NCBI GenBank assembly: GCA_031266115.1 | Contig: JAISBQ010000210.1 | Span: 1 to 8,650 of the forward strand | DNA from: Bifidobacteriaceae bacterium | GTDB lineage: Bacteria > Actinomycetota > Actinomycetes > Actinomycetales > WQXJ01 | Reading direction: 5' to 3' | DNA: 8,650 bases | In this document: in pieces, positions 1 to 8,200 of the stretch | Position numbering within the stretch: position 1 is the stretch's first letter | Layout: every line of letters begins with the position of its first letter | Notes under the pieces: generated by a model | What the model was told of the DNA's origin: nothing | The model's input: only the letters and a program-made list of their open reading frames with translations | The model's database searches: none | Program-made: the position numbers and the translations under genes

Positions 1-1916
1 ACGGGTAGCGGTGAACTCGCTGGGGCTCCCGGCCACCACCATGAGCCCCACGTTCCCCAGCCCCAGACGTCGCCAAACGTCATCACGGCGATCATGTGCA
101 TCTCCCCAGCGGCGATCGAATCGACGTCGCCGCCAAGATTGAGTTTGATAGGAGACAGCGCCTGTGTGGTCCCCGATCCGATACCCAACTGGTTGGACGC
201 GTTGCTGCCCCACACCCATACGTCTCCTTCATCGCTGAGCGCCGCCATATAGTGCCGCCCGATGGCGACGGCCTTGACGGTGGGGAGATTCGTGACCGCA
301 ACCGGCGAGGTGGACAGTGACGGTCCTGACGTTCCAAGGCCCAACTGGCCGCTGGTGTTGGCACCCCACACCCACAGCTCACCAGATTCGGTGATCGCGG
401 CTGAATTGTCGAAGGCCGCGGCGATCTTGACGATGCCGGACGGCAGGTGATCCACCTTCACCGGAGCGTTCTGGTCGGCGGTGTTACCGAGTCCGAGTTG
501 CCCGCGCCGGTTGTCGCCCCAGGCGTACACGTTCCCCGATGCGGTCAGGGCAAGCATGTGCGTATCCCCAGCATCCACGGTCCGGACATCGACATCATTC
601 AACGCCGCCACCTGAACCGGGCTATCCGACGACACGGCGGTCCCATCTCCGAGCTGGCCCTGCGAATTGTCACCCCAGGCCCACACGCCATCGTCGCGCG
701 TCGCGGCGACCGTATTTGAGTCACCTGCGCCGATCGAGATGGCGTCCCGGACCCCTTCCACGGGCGTGGGCGTAGTGTTCGCCGCCGCTGATTCGTCGCC
801 GAGTTGGCCGAATTCGTTATCGCCCCACGTGTAGAGCGTGCCCGAGGTGGTGAGCGCTACGGCATGGGCGTCCGACACCGCCGCCGTCACGACAGGTTCC
901 GGAATGGGCACACGTGTCGGGAAAGGCGTCGCAGAGATGGTGCTCAGCCCAAGTTGCCCGTGGTTGTTCAGCCCCCACGCCCACACATCGCCAGAATTCG
1001 TCACAGCGAGAGAAAACGTGCTGGCGGCCACGGTGGCGACGCCTGATAGCCCCGGTACTCGCGCAGGCTCAAGCGACCCTTCGGCGATAGGCGTTCCAAT
1101 CGCGAGTTCGTGGGCATTGTGTCCCCACATCCACACTCTCCCCGCGGTGTCCACTGCCAGGGTGTAGCCATTCCCCGCCGCGACGGCCTTCATCGGTGGT
1201 ATCCCTGTGACTCGTATGGGCATGGACTGCGGTGCCAGTGACCTGGTCCCCAACTGGCCAGTAGAATTGTCTCCCCATGCCCACACAGTTCCGGTCGCGG
1301 TCAGGGCAACGGCGTGATATTCCCCCGCCACTACGTCGACCACGTCGGTTGGACCTTGAACCAGGGTGGGCATAGGGGTCGGATCGGGGTTTCCGGTGCC
1401 GAGCATATCGGACTCGTTGATTCCCCACGCATATATCACTCCAGATCGTGACCGTGCGAAAGACGCTCCTCCTCCGGCTGCCACTTGGACGATGTCGCTC
1501 AATTCGGGAATAGGGACCGCAATACCCGAATAGAGTTGCATCCAGTCGATAGTTGTTCCCAAGATCACCTGCCGATGGGAGCCCCACGCCCAGACGTTCC
1601 CATCAGCCGTGGCGGCAACCGTATGCTCGGCGTCGGCGCCGATCGACACCACGTCGGTGAGTCCGCTGGCCTGCACGGGGACAGCAGATTCCCCGACCAC
1701 GGCGCCGTTGCCCGCCCGGCCCAGCCCCCAGGTTCCCCAAGACCAGACGCGGCCTTCGGCATCGACCGCCGCGGTGATGCGACCGCCGGCGGTCACGACG
1801 TGTGACGGGCACACGTCGCGGAGTTGGTGCGAAGCGCCCTCGGCGTTGACCGACACGAGTCCCATGGCGGCGACGGTGAGCGTACAGACATATGCGGTGA
1901 AGGATCTGAGGGACAT
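1..1916 (-). CDS. Paralogue A: secreted RCC1-repeat protein, 3' end beyond window
   Basis: The open frame runs from the ATG at 1916 to the left edge (638 codons plus two bases) with no stop. The N-terminus MSLRSFTAYVCTLTVAAMGL continues to VSVNA, a Sec-type signal peptide with Arg4, a hydrophobic core and a likely cleavage site near residue 25 (VNA) or 28. Twelve RCC1-type repeats are visible, each headed by a motif such as VWAWGDNxxGQLG. The first Trp-Gly is at residues 60-61, exactly as in paralogues B and C. Repeat 12, at the window edge, is odd: it reads WGTWGSWWW instead of the usual WGxNxxGxLG. Repeats 2 (SHRQVILG) and 5 (HNAHELAIG) are also degenerate. By comparison with B and C, about 420 codons should lie outside, coding for two more repeats, the stalk and two Ig-like domains. 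The start is supported by AAAGGA at 1923-1928. Role inferred: extracellular protein-binding beta-propeller. The ligand is unknown. Confidence 0.93.
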   Translation of the reverse strand, partial: MSLRSFTAYVCTLTVAAMGLVSVNAEGASHQLRDVCPSHVVTAGGRITAAVDAEGRVWSWGTWGLGRAGNGAVVGESAVPVQASGLTDVVSIGADAEHTVAATADGNVWAWGSHRQVILGTTIDWMQLYSGIAVPIPELSDIVQVAAGGGASFARSRSGVIYAWGINESDMLGTGNPDPTPMPTLVQGPTDVVDVVAGEYHAVALTATGTVWAWGDNSTGQLGTRSLAPQSMPIRVTGIPPMKAVAAGNGYTLAVDTAGRVWMWGHNAHELAIGTPIAEGSLEPARVPGLSGVATVAASTFSLAVTNSGDVWAWGLNNHGQLGLSTISATPFPTRVPIPEPVVTAAVSDAHAVALTTSGTLYTWGDNEFGQLGDESAAANTTPTPVEGVRDAISIGAGDSNTVAATRDDGVWAWGDNSQGQLGDGTAVSSDSPVQVAALNDVDVRTVDAGDTHMLALTASGNVYAWGDNRRGQLGLGNTADQNAPVKVDHLPSGIVKIAAAFDNSAAITESGELWVWGANTSGQLGLGTSGPSLSTSPVAVTNLPTVKAVAIGRHYMAALSDEGDVWVWGSNASNQLGIGSGTTQALSPIKLNLGGDVDSIAAGEMHMIAVMTFGDVWGWGTWGSWWWPGAPASSPLP

Positions 1917-1958
1917 GGGGATTCCTTTGCTGCTGGCGACCGCGCTGATTCAGCGCGC
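1917..1958 (-). promoter_or_regulatory. Leader of A: GC-rich palindrome plus ribosome binding site
   Basis: In the minus-strand direction, a 17-base perfect palindrome (CGCGCTGAATCAGCGCG, at 1941-1957) lies just upstream of the ribosome binding site AAAGGA (1923-1928). Six bases then separate this from the ATG at 1914-1916. The same arrangement recurs before B and C: a 19-base block, a short spacer, then AAAGGAA and a 12-base distance to the start. The start codon and binding site are clear. A role for the palindrome is inferred: it could form a short RNA hairpin affecting translation or mRNA stability, or be a DNA operator. No T-run follows, so it is not a classic terminator. The rest of the 84-base spacer (1959-2000) shows no convincing promoter. 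Confidence 0.6.
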
Positions 1959-2000
1959 CGTGAGGTGGATGGTGAACGCGGGGCGTCGTGGCCAGGTTGG

Positions 2001-5000
2001 TCAGCTGACGATGAGACGGACCTTGGTGGCAACGCCCCGGACGCGGCAGGTGATGGTCGTGGTGCCATGGCCGACGGCGGTCAAACGCCCGGCGCGGTCG
2101 ATGCGTGCCACTGCCGGGTTGGTGGAGCGCCAGGTGGCTTTGACGCGCGCTGCGCCGATGGGGTGGGGAAGAGCCTTGAGCCACACGGCCTGTCCCACCG
2201 TCATCGTCCTCGGTACCGGTTCGCCGAATGCGGCGCGCACGGTGACGGTCTTGACGGCGCGGTGCCGCATGGATGGGACCACCCGGACCCGTAAGACCAG
2301 GGCACGGGCGTCGGGCGATCGCAGGACGAGCTTCGTGGCTCCGACCTTCTTGGCGCGGATTGAGATGGTCTTCACCGTCCCTGGCACCCAGGACCACGTC
2401 CCAGTCGCCTTTGTCGAGCCGGCGATTGTCGCCGTCTTGGGTGCGGTGGAGGTCCATGTGACGCGGGCATGTCCGGGAGGATTCGCGACCGGTCCCTCGG
2501 CGGCGTCTGCATAGGAGACGACGGGGACCTTGACGGTGCGGCCCTGCCGGACGATGACGGTGGTGAACGACGCCCCGAACCGTGAGATCGACGGGGCATT
2601 GGGCACGGGTGCGGCAGGTGGGATGGTGACACCGCCTGGCGGCGTGGATGCCTGCCCACCCGACGGGGGCGCGGTGGTGCTGCCCTGACGGTTTTGACCA
2701 GGCTGGGTGGCGCTCGGGCCGGTGGGTGAGGCGGGATCGTGACTCGGTGTGGCGTCCTCGCCCGGGCGATGCCCCGGATCATCGCCTGGATTGCTCGGAT
2801 TTCCGGTTGGGTCCGAAGTTGGCGCACCGGTAGGGTCGATGGTGGGATCGGTGGTGGGGTTCTCGGTGGGATCAACGGTGGGCGGTGTGGCCGGAGGCGT
2901 GGTCGGCTCGTCCGTCGGTGAGGGATCCGGGTTCGGCACCTCGAACGTCCCGAGGTTCAGACCATCGATACGCGCCGTAGGAATCCATGGCAGTGAGGGG
3001 TAGCCGAGTTGACCCAGGTGGTTTTCGCCCGACGTGTACACGGCGCCACTTGCCGGGTCCACCAGCGCGATATGGGTGCTCCCCATCGCCGCGATAGCAA
3101 CGTTGGGTATCGACAGCGCTTTGGCGGTCGTCGAGTCCGTCCAGGTGTCATCTCCCAACTGGCCATAATCGTTCCACCCCCACGCGAAGCTCCCGGAGGA
3201 GTCGGTGACGTACAGCGACGAGACAATGCCGGCGGCGGGTGTTCCGTGTGCGGGTAGACCATTCACTTCCACGGGGACAGGGGACTTTGTGGTGTTTCCG
3301 GTGCCCAACGCTCCGTGGTCATTATCACCCCACGCGAACACCGTGCCAGATTCCATCACCGCGATCGTGTGGTTGCCACCGCAGGCAACCGACTCCACCC
3401 TGCCACCAAGACTTAACCGCGTCGGCGAAGGGTAGGCACCGGATTTGGCGCCGGTACCCAGTTGGCCGTAGGAATTATCTCCCCAGACCCACAAGTCGCC
3501 ATCCCGATCGAGCGCCACCATATGCTGCCCGCCTACGGCAACAGCCGTGACTGGAGGAAGCGTGCTGACCCTGATCGGAGTTGTGGAGGACCCCTCGGAT
3601 GACACTGAGGTGTTTCCCAGCTGTCGCCGTTGGTTACTCCCCCATGTCCATACTTGACCTGAATCGGTCACGACAGCCGAATTCTTGTAGCTGGCAACGG
3701 CCTGAATCACATTCGTCGGAAGGCCGTCGACCAGCACGGGAAGAGACTGATTAACTCGTGACCCGATGCCGAGTTGACCATGGCCGTTGCCTCCCCAGGC
3801 GTACACGCGTCCCGAATCGGACAACGCCAGCATATGCTCGTCTCCGACGTCCACCGTCTTCACGGTGATGTCATCCAAGCCGCGTGCTTTGACGGGGAGC
3901 AGCGAGGATACAGTGGTTCCGTTGCCGAATTGACCAAAGCGTCCATCGCCCCATGCCCAGACATCGCCGTTCGCGGTGAGCGCCACGGTATTGCCAACGC
4001 CCGCCCGTAGCGACACCACACCCTCGATCCCATTCACCCGTGTGAGATGTGAGGTCTTCTGGTCGGATTCGTCGCCGAGTTGGAAGTGGGTGTTATTCCC
4101 CCACAAGTACACCGTGCCAGACGTCGTGATGACGGCGGTGTGGTGAGGGCTCACGGCAGCCGCGACGGCGGGTTCGGGCACCGTCGCGCGAGATGGCATC
4201 GTTGCGGTCGCTATGTTGCCGTGACCGAGTCTTCCCGACAGGCCGTTTCCCCACGTCCACACGCCGCCTGAATCCGTCACGGCGAGGGCGAAATCGCTCG
4301 CGGCGACGGTGGCTACGTGGTGAATCCCGGGTATGCGGATGGGAGAGAGCGACATCGGGTCGATGCCCGGCGCCTGAAGGATCTCTCCCATCCCCCATCC
4401 CCACGCCCACACATCGCCTCCGGTATCGACGGTCAAGGAGAATCTGTTTCCCGCGGCAATCGCCTTCATGGGCGGGATGTTCTCGACCCGTCGCGGAAGG
4501 GTCACCGCCTCGGTTGAGACCGTGCCGAGTTGGCCATCGGAGTTGTTCCCCCACGCCCATACGTCTCCGCTCGCGCTCAGCGCGAGGGTGTGAGCCTGCG
4601 AGGCGGAAACATCGACCACGTCGGTGGGGCCCTGGACGAGGACCGGGGCCGCGGAATCCTCGGTGTCGCCATCACCCAACAAATGAGACGAATTGGATCC
4701 CCATGCGTACACCGATCCCGATGCCGTGACCGCGTACGAGTTTGTTTCGCCGGCCGCCACGTGGACCGCATTCGTCAACTCGGGTATCCGGATTGGCGCA
4801 GACGAATAGACCACGGCCGGTTTTGACGCTGTACCCAGCAGGCCGGGTCCGTTGACTCCCCAGGTCCACACGTCGCCATCGGCGGTTGCCGCAAGCGTGT
4901 GCGAGATGGCCGCGGCGACCGATATGGCATCCGCGACGCCGATCGCCTCGACGGGAACTGGCGTCCGCGCGACACTCATGGGCGCGCCCAAGCGGCCTTG

Positions 5001-5192
5001 GTTCGCCCGTCCCCACGACCATACGTGGCCGTCGCTACCGATGACGGCGGAATGGTAGTCGCCGAGCGACAACAGGTGGGATGGGGGCGGTGTTCTCGGT
5101 TCTTGTTCAGCGCTGGCGGCGTGGGCCGTGACGAGGCCCGTGGCAGCGATGGCCAGCGCACAGACGTACGCGGTGAGAGGCTTGAATGACAT
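2001..5192 (-). CDS. Paralogue B: secreted 14-repeat RCC1 protein with Pro/Thr stalk and two Ig-like domains
   Basis: The protein is 1063 aa. The signal peptide (residues 1-28) has Lys4, a hydrophobic core and AxA sites AHA (23-25) and ASA (26-28). Fourteen RCC1-type repeats span about residues 40-745, typified by VWAWGNNSDGQLG. Residues 38-58 hold the second half of a repeat (SLGDYHSAV) that the last repeat lacks, as expected for closure of a propeller ring. Repeat 5 (WGWGMGEILQ) has lost the GQLG turn, and repeat 14 has Ser for Trp (VYTSGENHLGQLG). A Pro/Thr/Asp/Ser-rich stalk covers about 752-867. Two Ig-like, Big_2-like domains follow (about 868-970 and 975-1063), with signatures VTWTSTAP and ATWRSTNPAVARID. 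The protein ends VRLIVS, with no LPXTG motif or membrane helix. The frame is open back to 5726, but the ATG at 5192 is chosen for its AAAGGA site, signal peptide and match to the paralogues. The function is not known. A secreted or wall-associated binding protein is inferred. Confidence 0.95.
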   Translation of the reverse strand: MSFKPLTAYVCALAIAATGLVTAHAASAEQEPRTPPPSHLLSLGDYHSAVIGSDGHVWSWGRANQGRLGAPMSVARTPVPVEAIGVADAISVAAAISHTLAATADGDVWTWGVNGPGLLGTASKPAVVYSSAPIRIPELTNAVHVAAGETNSYAVTASGSVYAWGSNSSHLLGDGDTEDSAAPVLVQGPTDVVDVSASQAHTLALSASGDVWAWGNNSDGQLGTVSTEAVTLPRRVENIPPMKAIAAGNRFSLTVDTGGDVWAWGWGMGEILQAPGIDPMSLSPIRIPGIHHVATVAASDFALAVTDSGGVWTWGNGLSGRLGHGNIATATMPSRATVPEPAVAAAVSPHHTAVITTSGTVYLWGNNTHFQLGDESDQKTSHLTRVNGIEGVVSLRAGVGNTVALTANGDVWAWGDGRFGQFGNGTTVSSLLPVKARGLDDITVKTVDVGDEHMLALSDSGRVYAWGGNGHGQLGIGSRVNQSLPVLVDGLPTNVIQAVASYKNSAVVTDSGQVWTWGSNQRRQLGNTSVSSEGSSTTPIRVSTLPPVTAVAVGGQHMVALDRDGDLWVWGDNSYGQLGTGAKSGAYPSPTRLSLGGRVESVACGGNHTIAVMESGTVFAWGDNDHGALGTGNTTKSPVPVEVNGLPAHGTPAAGIVSSLYVTDSSGSFAWGWNDYGQLGDDTWTDSTTAKALSIPNVAIAAMGSTHIALVDPASGAVYTSGENHLGQLGYPSLPWIPTARIDGLNLGTFEVPNPDPSPTDEPTTPPATPPTVDPTENPTTDPTIDPTGAPTSDPTGNPSNPGDDPGHRPGEDATPSHDPASPTGPSATQPGQNRQGSTTAPPSGGQASTPPGGVTIPPAAPVPNAPSISRFGASFTTVIVRQGRTVKVPVVSYADAAEGPVANPPGHARVTWTSTAPKTATIAGSTKATGTWSWVPGTVKTISIRAKKVGATKLVLRSPDARALVLRVRVVPSMRHRAVKTVTVRAAFGEPVPRTMTVGQAVWLKALPHPIGAARVKATWRSTNPAVARIDRAGRLTAVGHGTTTITCRVRGVATKVRLIVS
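2592..2940 (-). repeat. Pro/Thr-rich stalk region of B, short degenerate tandem repeats
   Basis: This stretch codes for about residues 752-867 of paralogue B. It starts with a degenerate DPTxxPT-type periodicity (for example DPTENPTTDPTIDPTGAPTS) and passes into a Gly/Pro/Ser/Gln-rich part. The DNA shows matching short imperfect repeats around GGTGGGATC at about 2840-2880. Such sequences are usually extended and unstructured, and in actinobacterial surface proteins they act as spacers across the wall that are sometimes glycosylated. That role is inferred here. Pro/Thr content and repeat number differ from the stalk in C, which suggests the region expands and contracts. Confidence 0.7.
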
Positions 5193-5231
5193 CAGGGTTC
5201 CTTTCCGGGTAGGTGCGCGGAATCGGCGCGC
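5193..5231 (-). promoter_or_regulatory. Leader of B: GC-rich inverted repeat plus ribosome binding site
   Basis: AAAGGAACCCTG (5193-5204) directly precedes the ATG and gives a strong ribosome binding site with suitable spacing. Upstream, 5213-5231 holds the B version of the shared block, with a GCGCG/CGCGC inverted repeat of five GC pairs around a CCGATTC loop. The spacer between block and binding site is three bases shorter than in A and C. The remaining 5232-5269 resembles the corresponding part of the A spacer and shows no convincing promoter, so B is probably transcribed from upstream of C. The ribosome binding site is well supported. A regulatory role for the inverted repeat is inference. 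Confidence 0.6.
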
Positions 5232-5269
5232 GGTGACATGAGCGGGCGTGGGGCTGGCGGTCAGTCCGA

Positions 5270-8200
5270 TCACGTGACGGTGATGGCGACCTTGATGGTC
5301 TTGCCACGCACCTGGCAGGTGATGGTGGCCTTTCCCTGACCGGTGGCTGTGAGGAGGCCGGCGCGGTCGATGCGGGCGATTGACGGGTTGCTGGAGCGCC
5401 AGACGGCTGTGACGCGTGCCGCACCGATGGGGTGGGGTATGGCCTTGAGCCACATGGTCGTTCCGACGGCCATGGCCTTCGGTATTGGCCTGCCGCCTGC
5501 CACGCGCACGGTCAGAGACTTGACGGCCCGATACTCGGCGCGTGGAACCACCCGGACCCGCAGCACGAGCTTCCGTGCGTCGGTCGATCGCAGAGTGACG
5601 GTGGTGCTGCCGATCTTCTTGGCGCGGATCGCGACGGTCTTGACGGTGCCCGCTTCCCAGGACCACGCGCCGGTCTTGGCCTTGCTTCCGGCGACGGTGG
5701 CGATCCGGGGCGCCGAGGATGTCCACGTGATGGTGACCGCGCCCGTCGGGGTGGTCGCGTGGCGGTAGGTAGCGACCGGGACCTTGACAGCGCTGCCGGG
5801 CCGGATGATCACCGTGGCGAACGATGCCGCGAACCGTGAGATTGCCGGAACGGCAGGGGCGGGCTGACCGGGTGGGGCGACAGGGGCGCCGGATGGCGCG
5901 GGGGCCGGCCCGACTTGCCCGGGCGGCGGTGTGGTGCGGTGATCGTTCTCGCTGGCGCGCCCGCCATCGTCCGGCGTGGAATCCAGATTCGGATCACGAC
6001 TCACCGTGTCTGCGGGGTCGTTCGGATTACTGGTCGCCTCGCCGGTCGGCCGTTCGGTGGGGATCTCGGTTGGGTCTCCGGTTGGTTCCTGACTGGGCTC
6101 GACGCTCGGGTTGTCCGTGGGCTCCGCGCTCGGCGTGGGATCCACCCCTGAACCCGGGGGATCGAACAGGTTGAGGCCGGTGGGACGCCATGTCACCATC
6201 CATCCCGACAAGGGATAACCCAACTGGCCGTCCGAGTTGCGTCCCCAGGTATACACGGTGGCGTCGTCACGACTCACCAATGCCCCGTGGTAGGTCGCGA
6301 ATGCGCCTGTGGACGCGGGTGGCGCGTCCACACGTGTGGGAGTGCGCGTGTCGGCCAGGGAAGGAAAGCCGAGCTGCCCGTACTGGCCTCGTCCCCAGGT
6401 GAACACCTCGCCCTGATCGGAGAGGAACATCGACTTATCGGCCCCGGCGTATACCGTGCCGTGCCCGTCGATTCCCGGAATCTCGCGCGGTGCTCCAAGT
6501 GACCCGTCTATATCGGGCCCCAAGGCTCCATAGAAGCTGGAGCCCCATCCGAGAACTCCACCTGATGTCATGGAGGCTAGAGTATGCGATCCGCTGGTGG
6601 ATATCGATTCGACCGTGTCACTCAGCGGGATAGGGATTGGCGAGAGAACCCTGTCGACTTTGAAGTCAGGATACAGTTGATTAGAGAAGTTACTGCCCCA
6701 ACCCCACACCTCACCAGCTGAGCTGACCGCCAGGGCGCATGAGCCCCCCAACGCCACCGCTTTGATGAATGGCAGACCATTCACCTTGGCCGCGGTGTGA
6801 CTACTTGCCGAGGTGTTTCCTCGACCCAACTGTCCCGAGGAGTTGGCGCCCCACATCCACAAGTCACCCGATGCTGTCACGGCGGCAGACAGACCACCGC
6901 TGGCCTGGATGTCGATAACATTGGTCGGAAGGGCTTTGACCAGGGTTGGAGTCTCGCTGTAATTGTCCTTACCGTTGCCGAGCTGGCCTTCCCCGTTGGC
7001 TCCCCACCCATACACCTTGCCCGTCGTGGCCAACCCGAGCATGTAATTGGATCCCGTGGCAACCTTCTTGATTGTGTAGCCATCCAAGCCGGGCACACGG
7101 ATGGGACGCGCCACGGGCCCCGGCCGCTTGTCTCCCAATTGGTGGTAGGTGTTGTCGCCCCACGCCCACACGTTTCCATCCGCGGTCGCGACCACTGTAT
7201 TGCCGAGGCTTGTGTCGAGAGAGATAACGTCCTTCACGCCGTCCACTTGGGTTGGGTGAGCGTTCGGGTCTGGAGATTCATCGCCGAGCTGGAAACACGA
7301 ATTGCTCCCCCACGAATACAGTTTCCCTGAGCTCGCCAGTGCGATGGTGCCGTACGAGGACACCGCGCTCGCCACCATCGGCTCAGGGATATCCACACGG
7401 GCCGGAGCCAGCCCTCTGACGATGTCGCCGGTACCAAGCTGACCGGCGCCGTTGTTACCCCATGTCCACAGATCGCCCGATGCGGTGATGGCTGCGGTAT
7501 GTGAACCTGCGGTAACGGAGACCACGTCGGATCGTCCCATCAGACGTACTGGCGTTCGCGAACCCAAGAAAGTTCCTGTTCCCAGCGAACTCAGGGACGT
7601 CACGCCCCCCCACCCCCACAGGTCTCCTGACATATCCACCGTCACGGTGAAGTTACTTCCGGCCGCGATGACCTTCATCGGTGCGATGCCTTCCACGCGC
7701 AGGGGAACGGTCTGCACGTCTGTCGATCCGGTGCCGAGTTCGGCGAATCTATTGCTCCCCCATGTCCACACATCTCCGCTGCTGGTGAGCGCGACAGCGT
7801 GGTTGGGGCCGGCGGACACGCTGACCACATCGGTTGGACCTTGGACCAGCACGGGGATGGCCGAATCCTGATCCTGAGCATCTCCCAGTTGATGATTCGT
7901 GTTGGAACCCCAAGCGTAGACCTGGCCTGATTTCGTGAGAGCCAGTGAGTAGTCCGACCCGGCGGCTACTTGTACCACATCTGTGAGCTGTGGCACCTGA
8001 ATCGGGACCGCCGAATAGGAAGAGCCTGGCGTCATTCCAGTCCCCAACGCGGAGTGTGCGTTGACGCCCCAATTCCACACGGCTCCGTCCGCCGTCGCGA
8101 CCACCGTGCGAATGTGCGCAGCAGAAATGGAGACGGCATCGGTGATACCAGGAACGCGGATCGGGGTTGGCGACGGTTCGTGGTCGCTCGTAGAGCAGAA

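Noticed and set aside
1861..1916. Lipoprotein signal because of a conserved Cys11 (YVC in A and B, SLC in C)
   Set aside because: The residue before Cys is Val or Leu, not Gly, Ala or Ser, so there is no lipobox. The Cys sits inside the hydrophobic core, with AxA sites further on.
1941..1957. Palindrome before A as an intrinsic terminator of B
   Set aside because: No T-run follows, it sits directly next to the ribosome binding site of A, and related blocks precede B and C.
1603..2457. A 284-codon minus-strand frame overlapping A and B
   Set aside because: It is out of frame with both genes, crosses their boundary and translates to low-complexity Arg/His/Gly-rich sequence.
1609..2514. A 301-codon plus-strand open frame
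   Set aside because: It lies antisense across the end of B, the A-B spacer and the start of A. It shows no domain pattern and is a by-product of high G+C content.
5193..5726. A 178-codon N-terminal extension of paralogue B in the same open frame
   Set aside because: It reads the C-terminal Ig-coding part of C in another frame and gives Arg/His-rich nonsense. The ATG at 5192 has a ribosome binding site, a signal peptide and matching paralogue starts.
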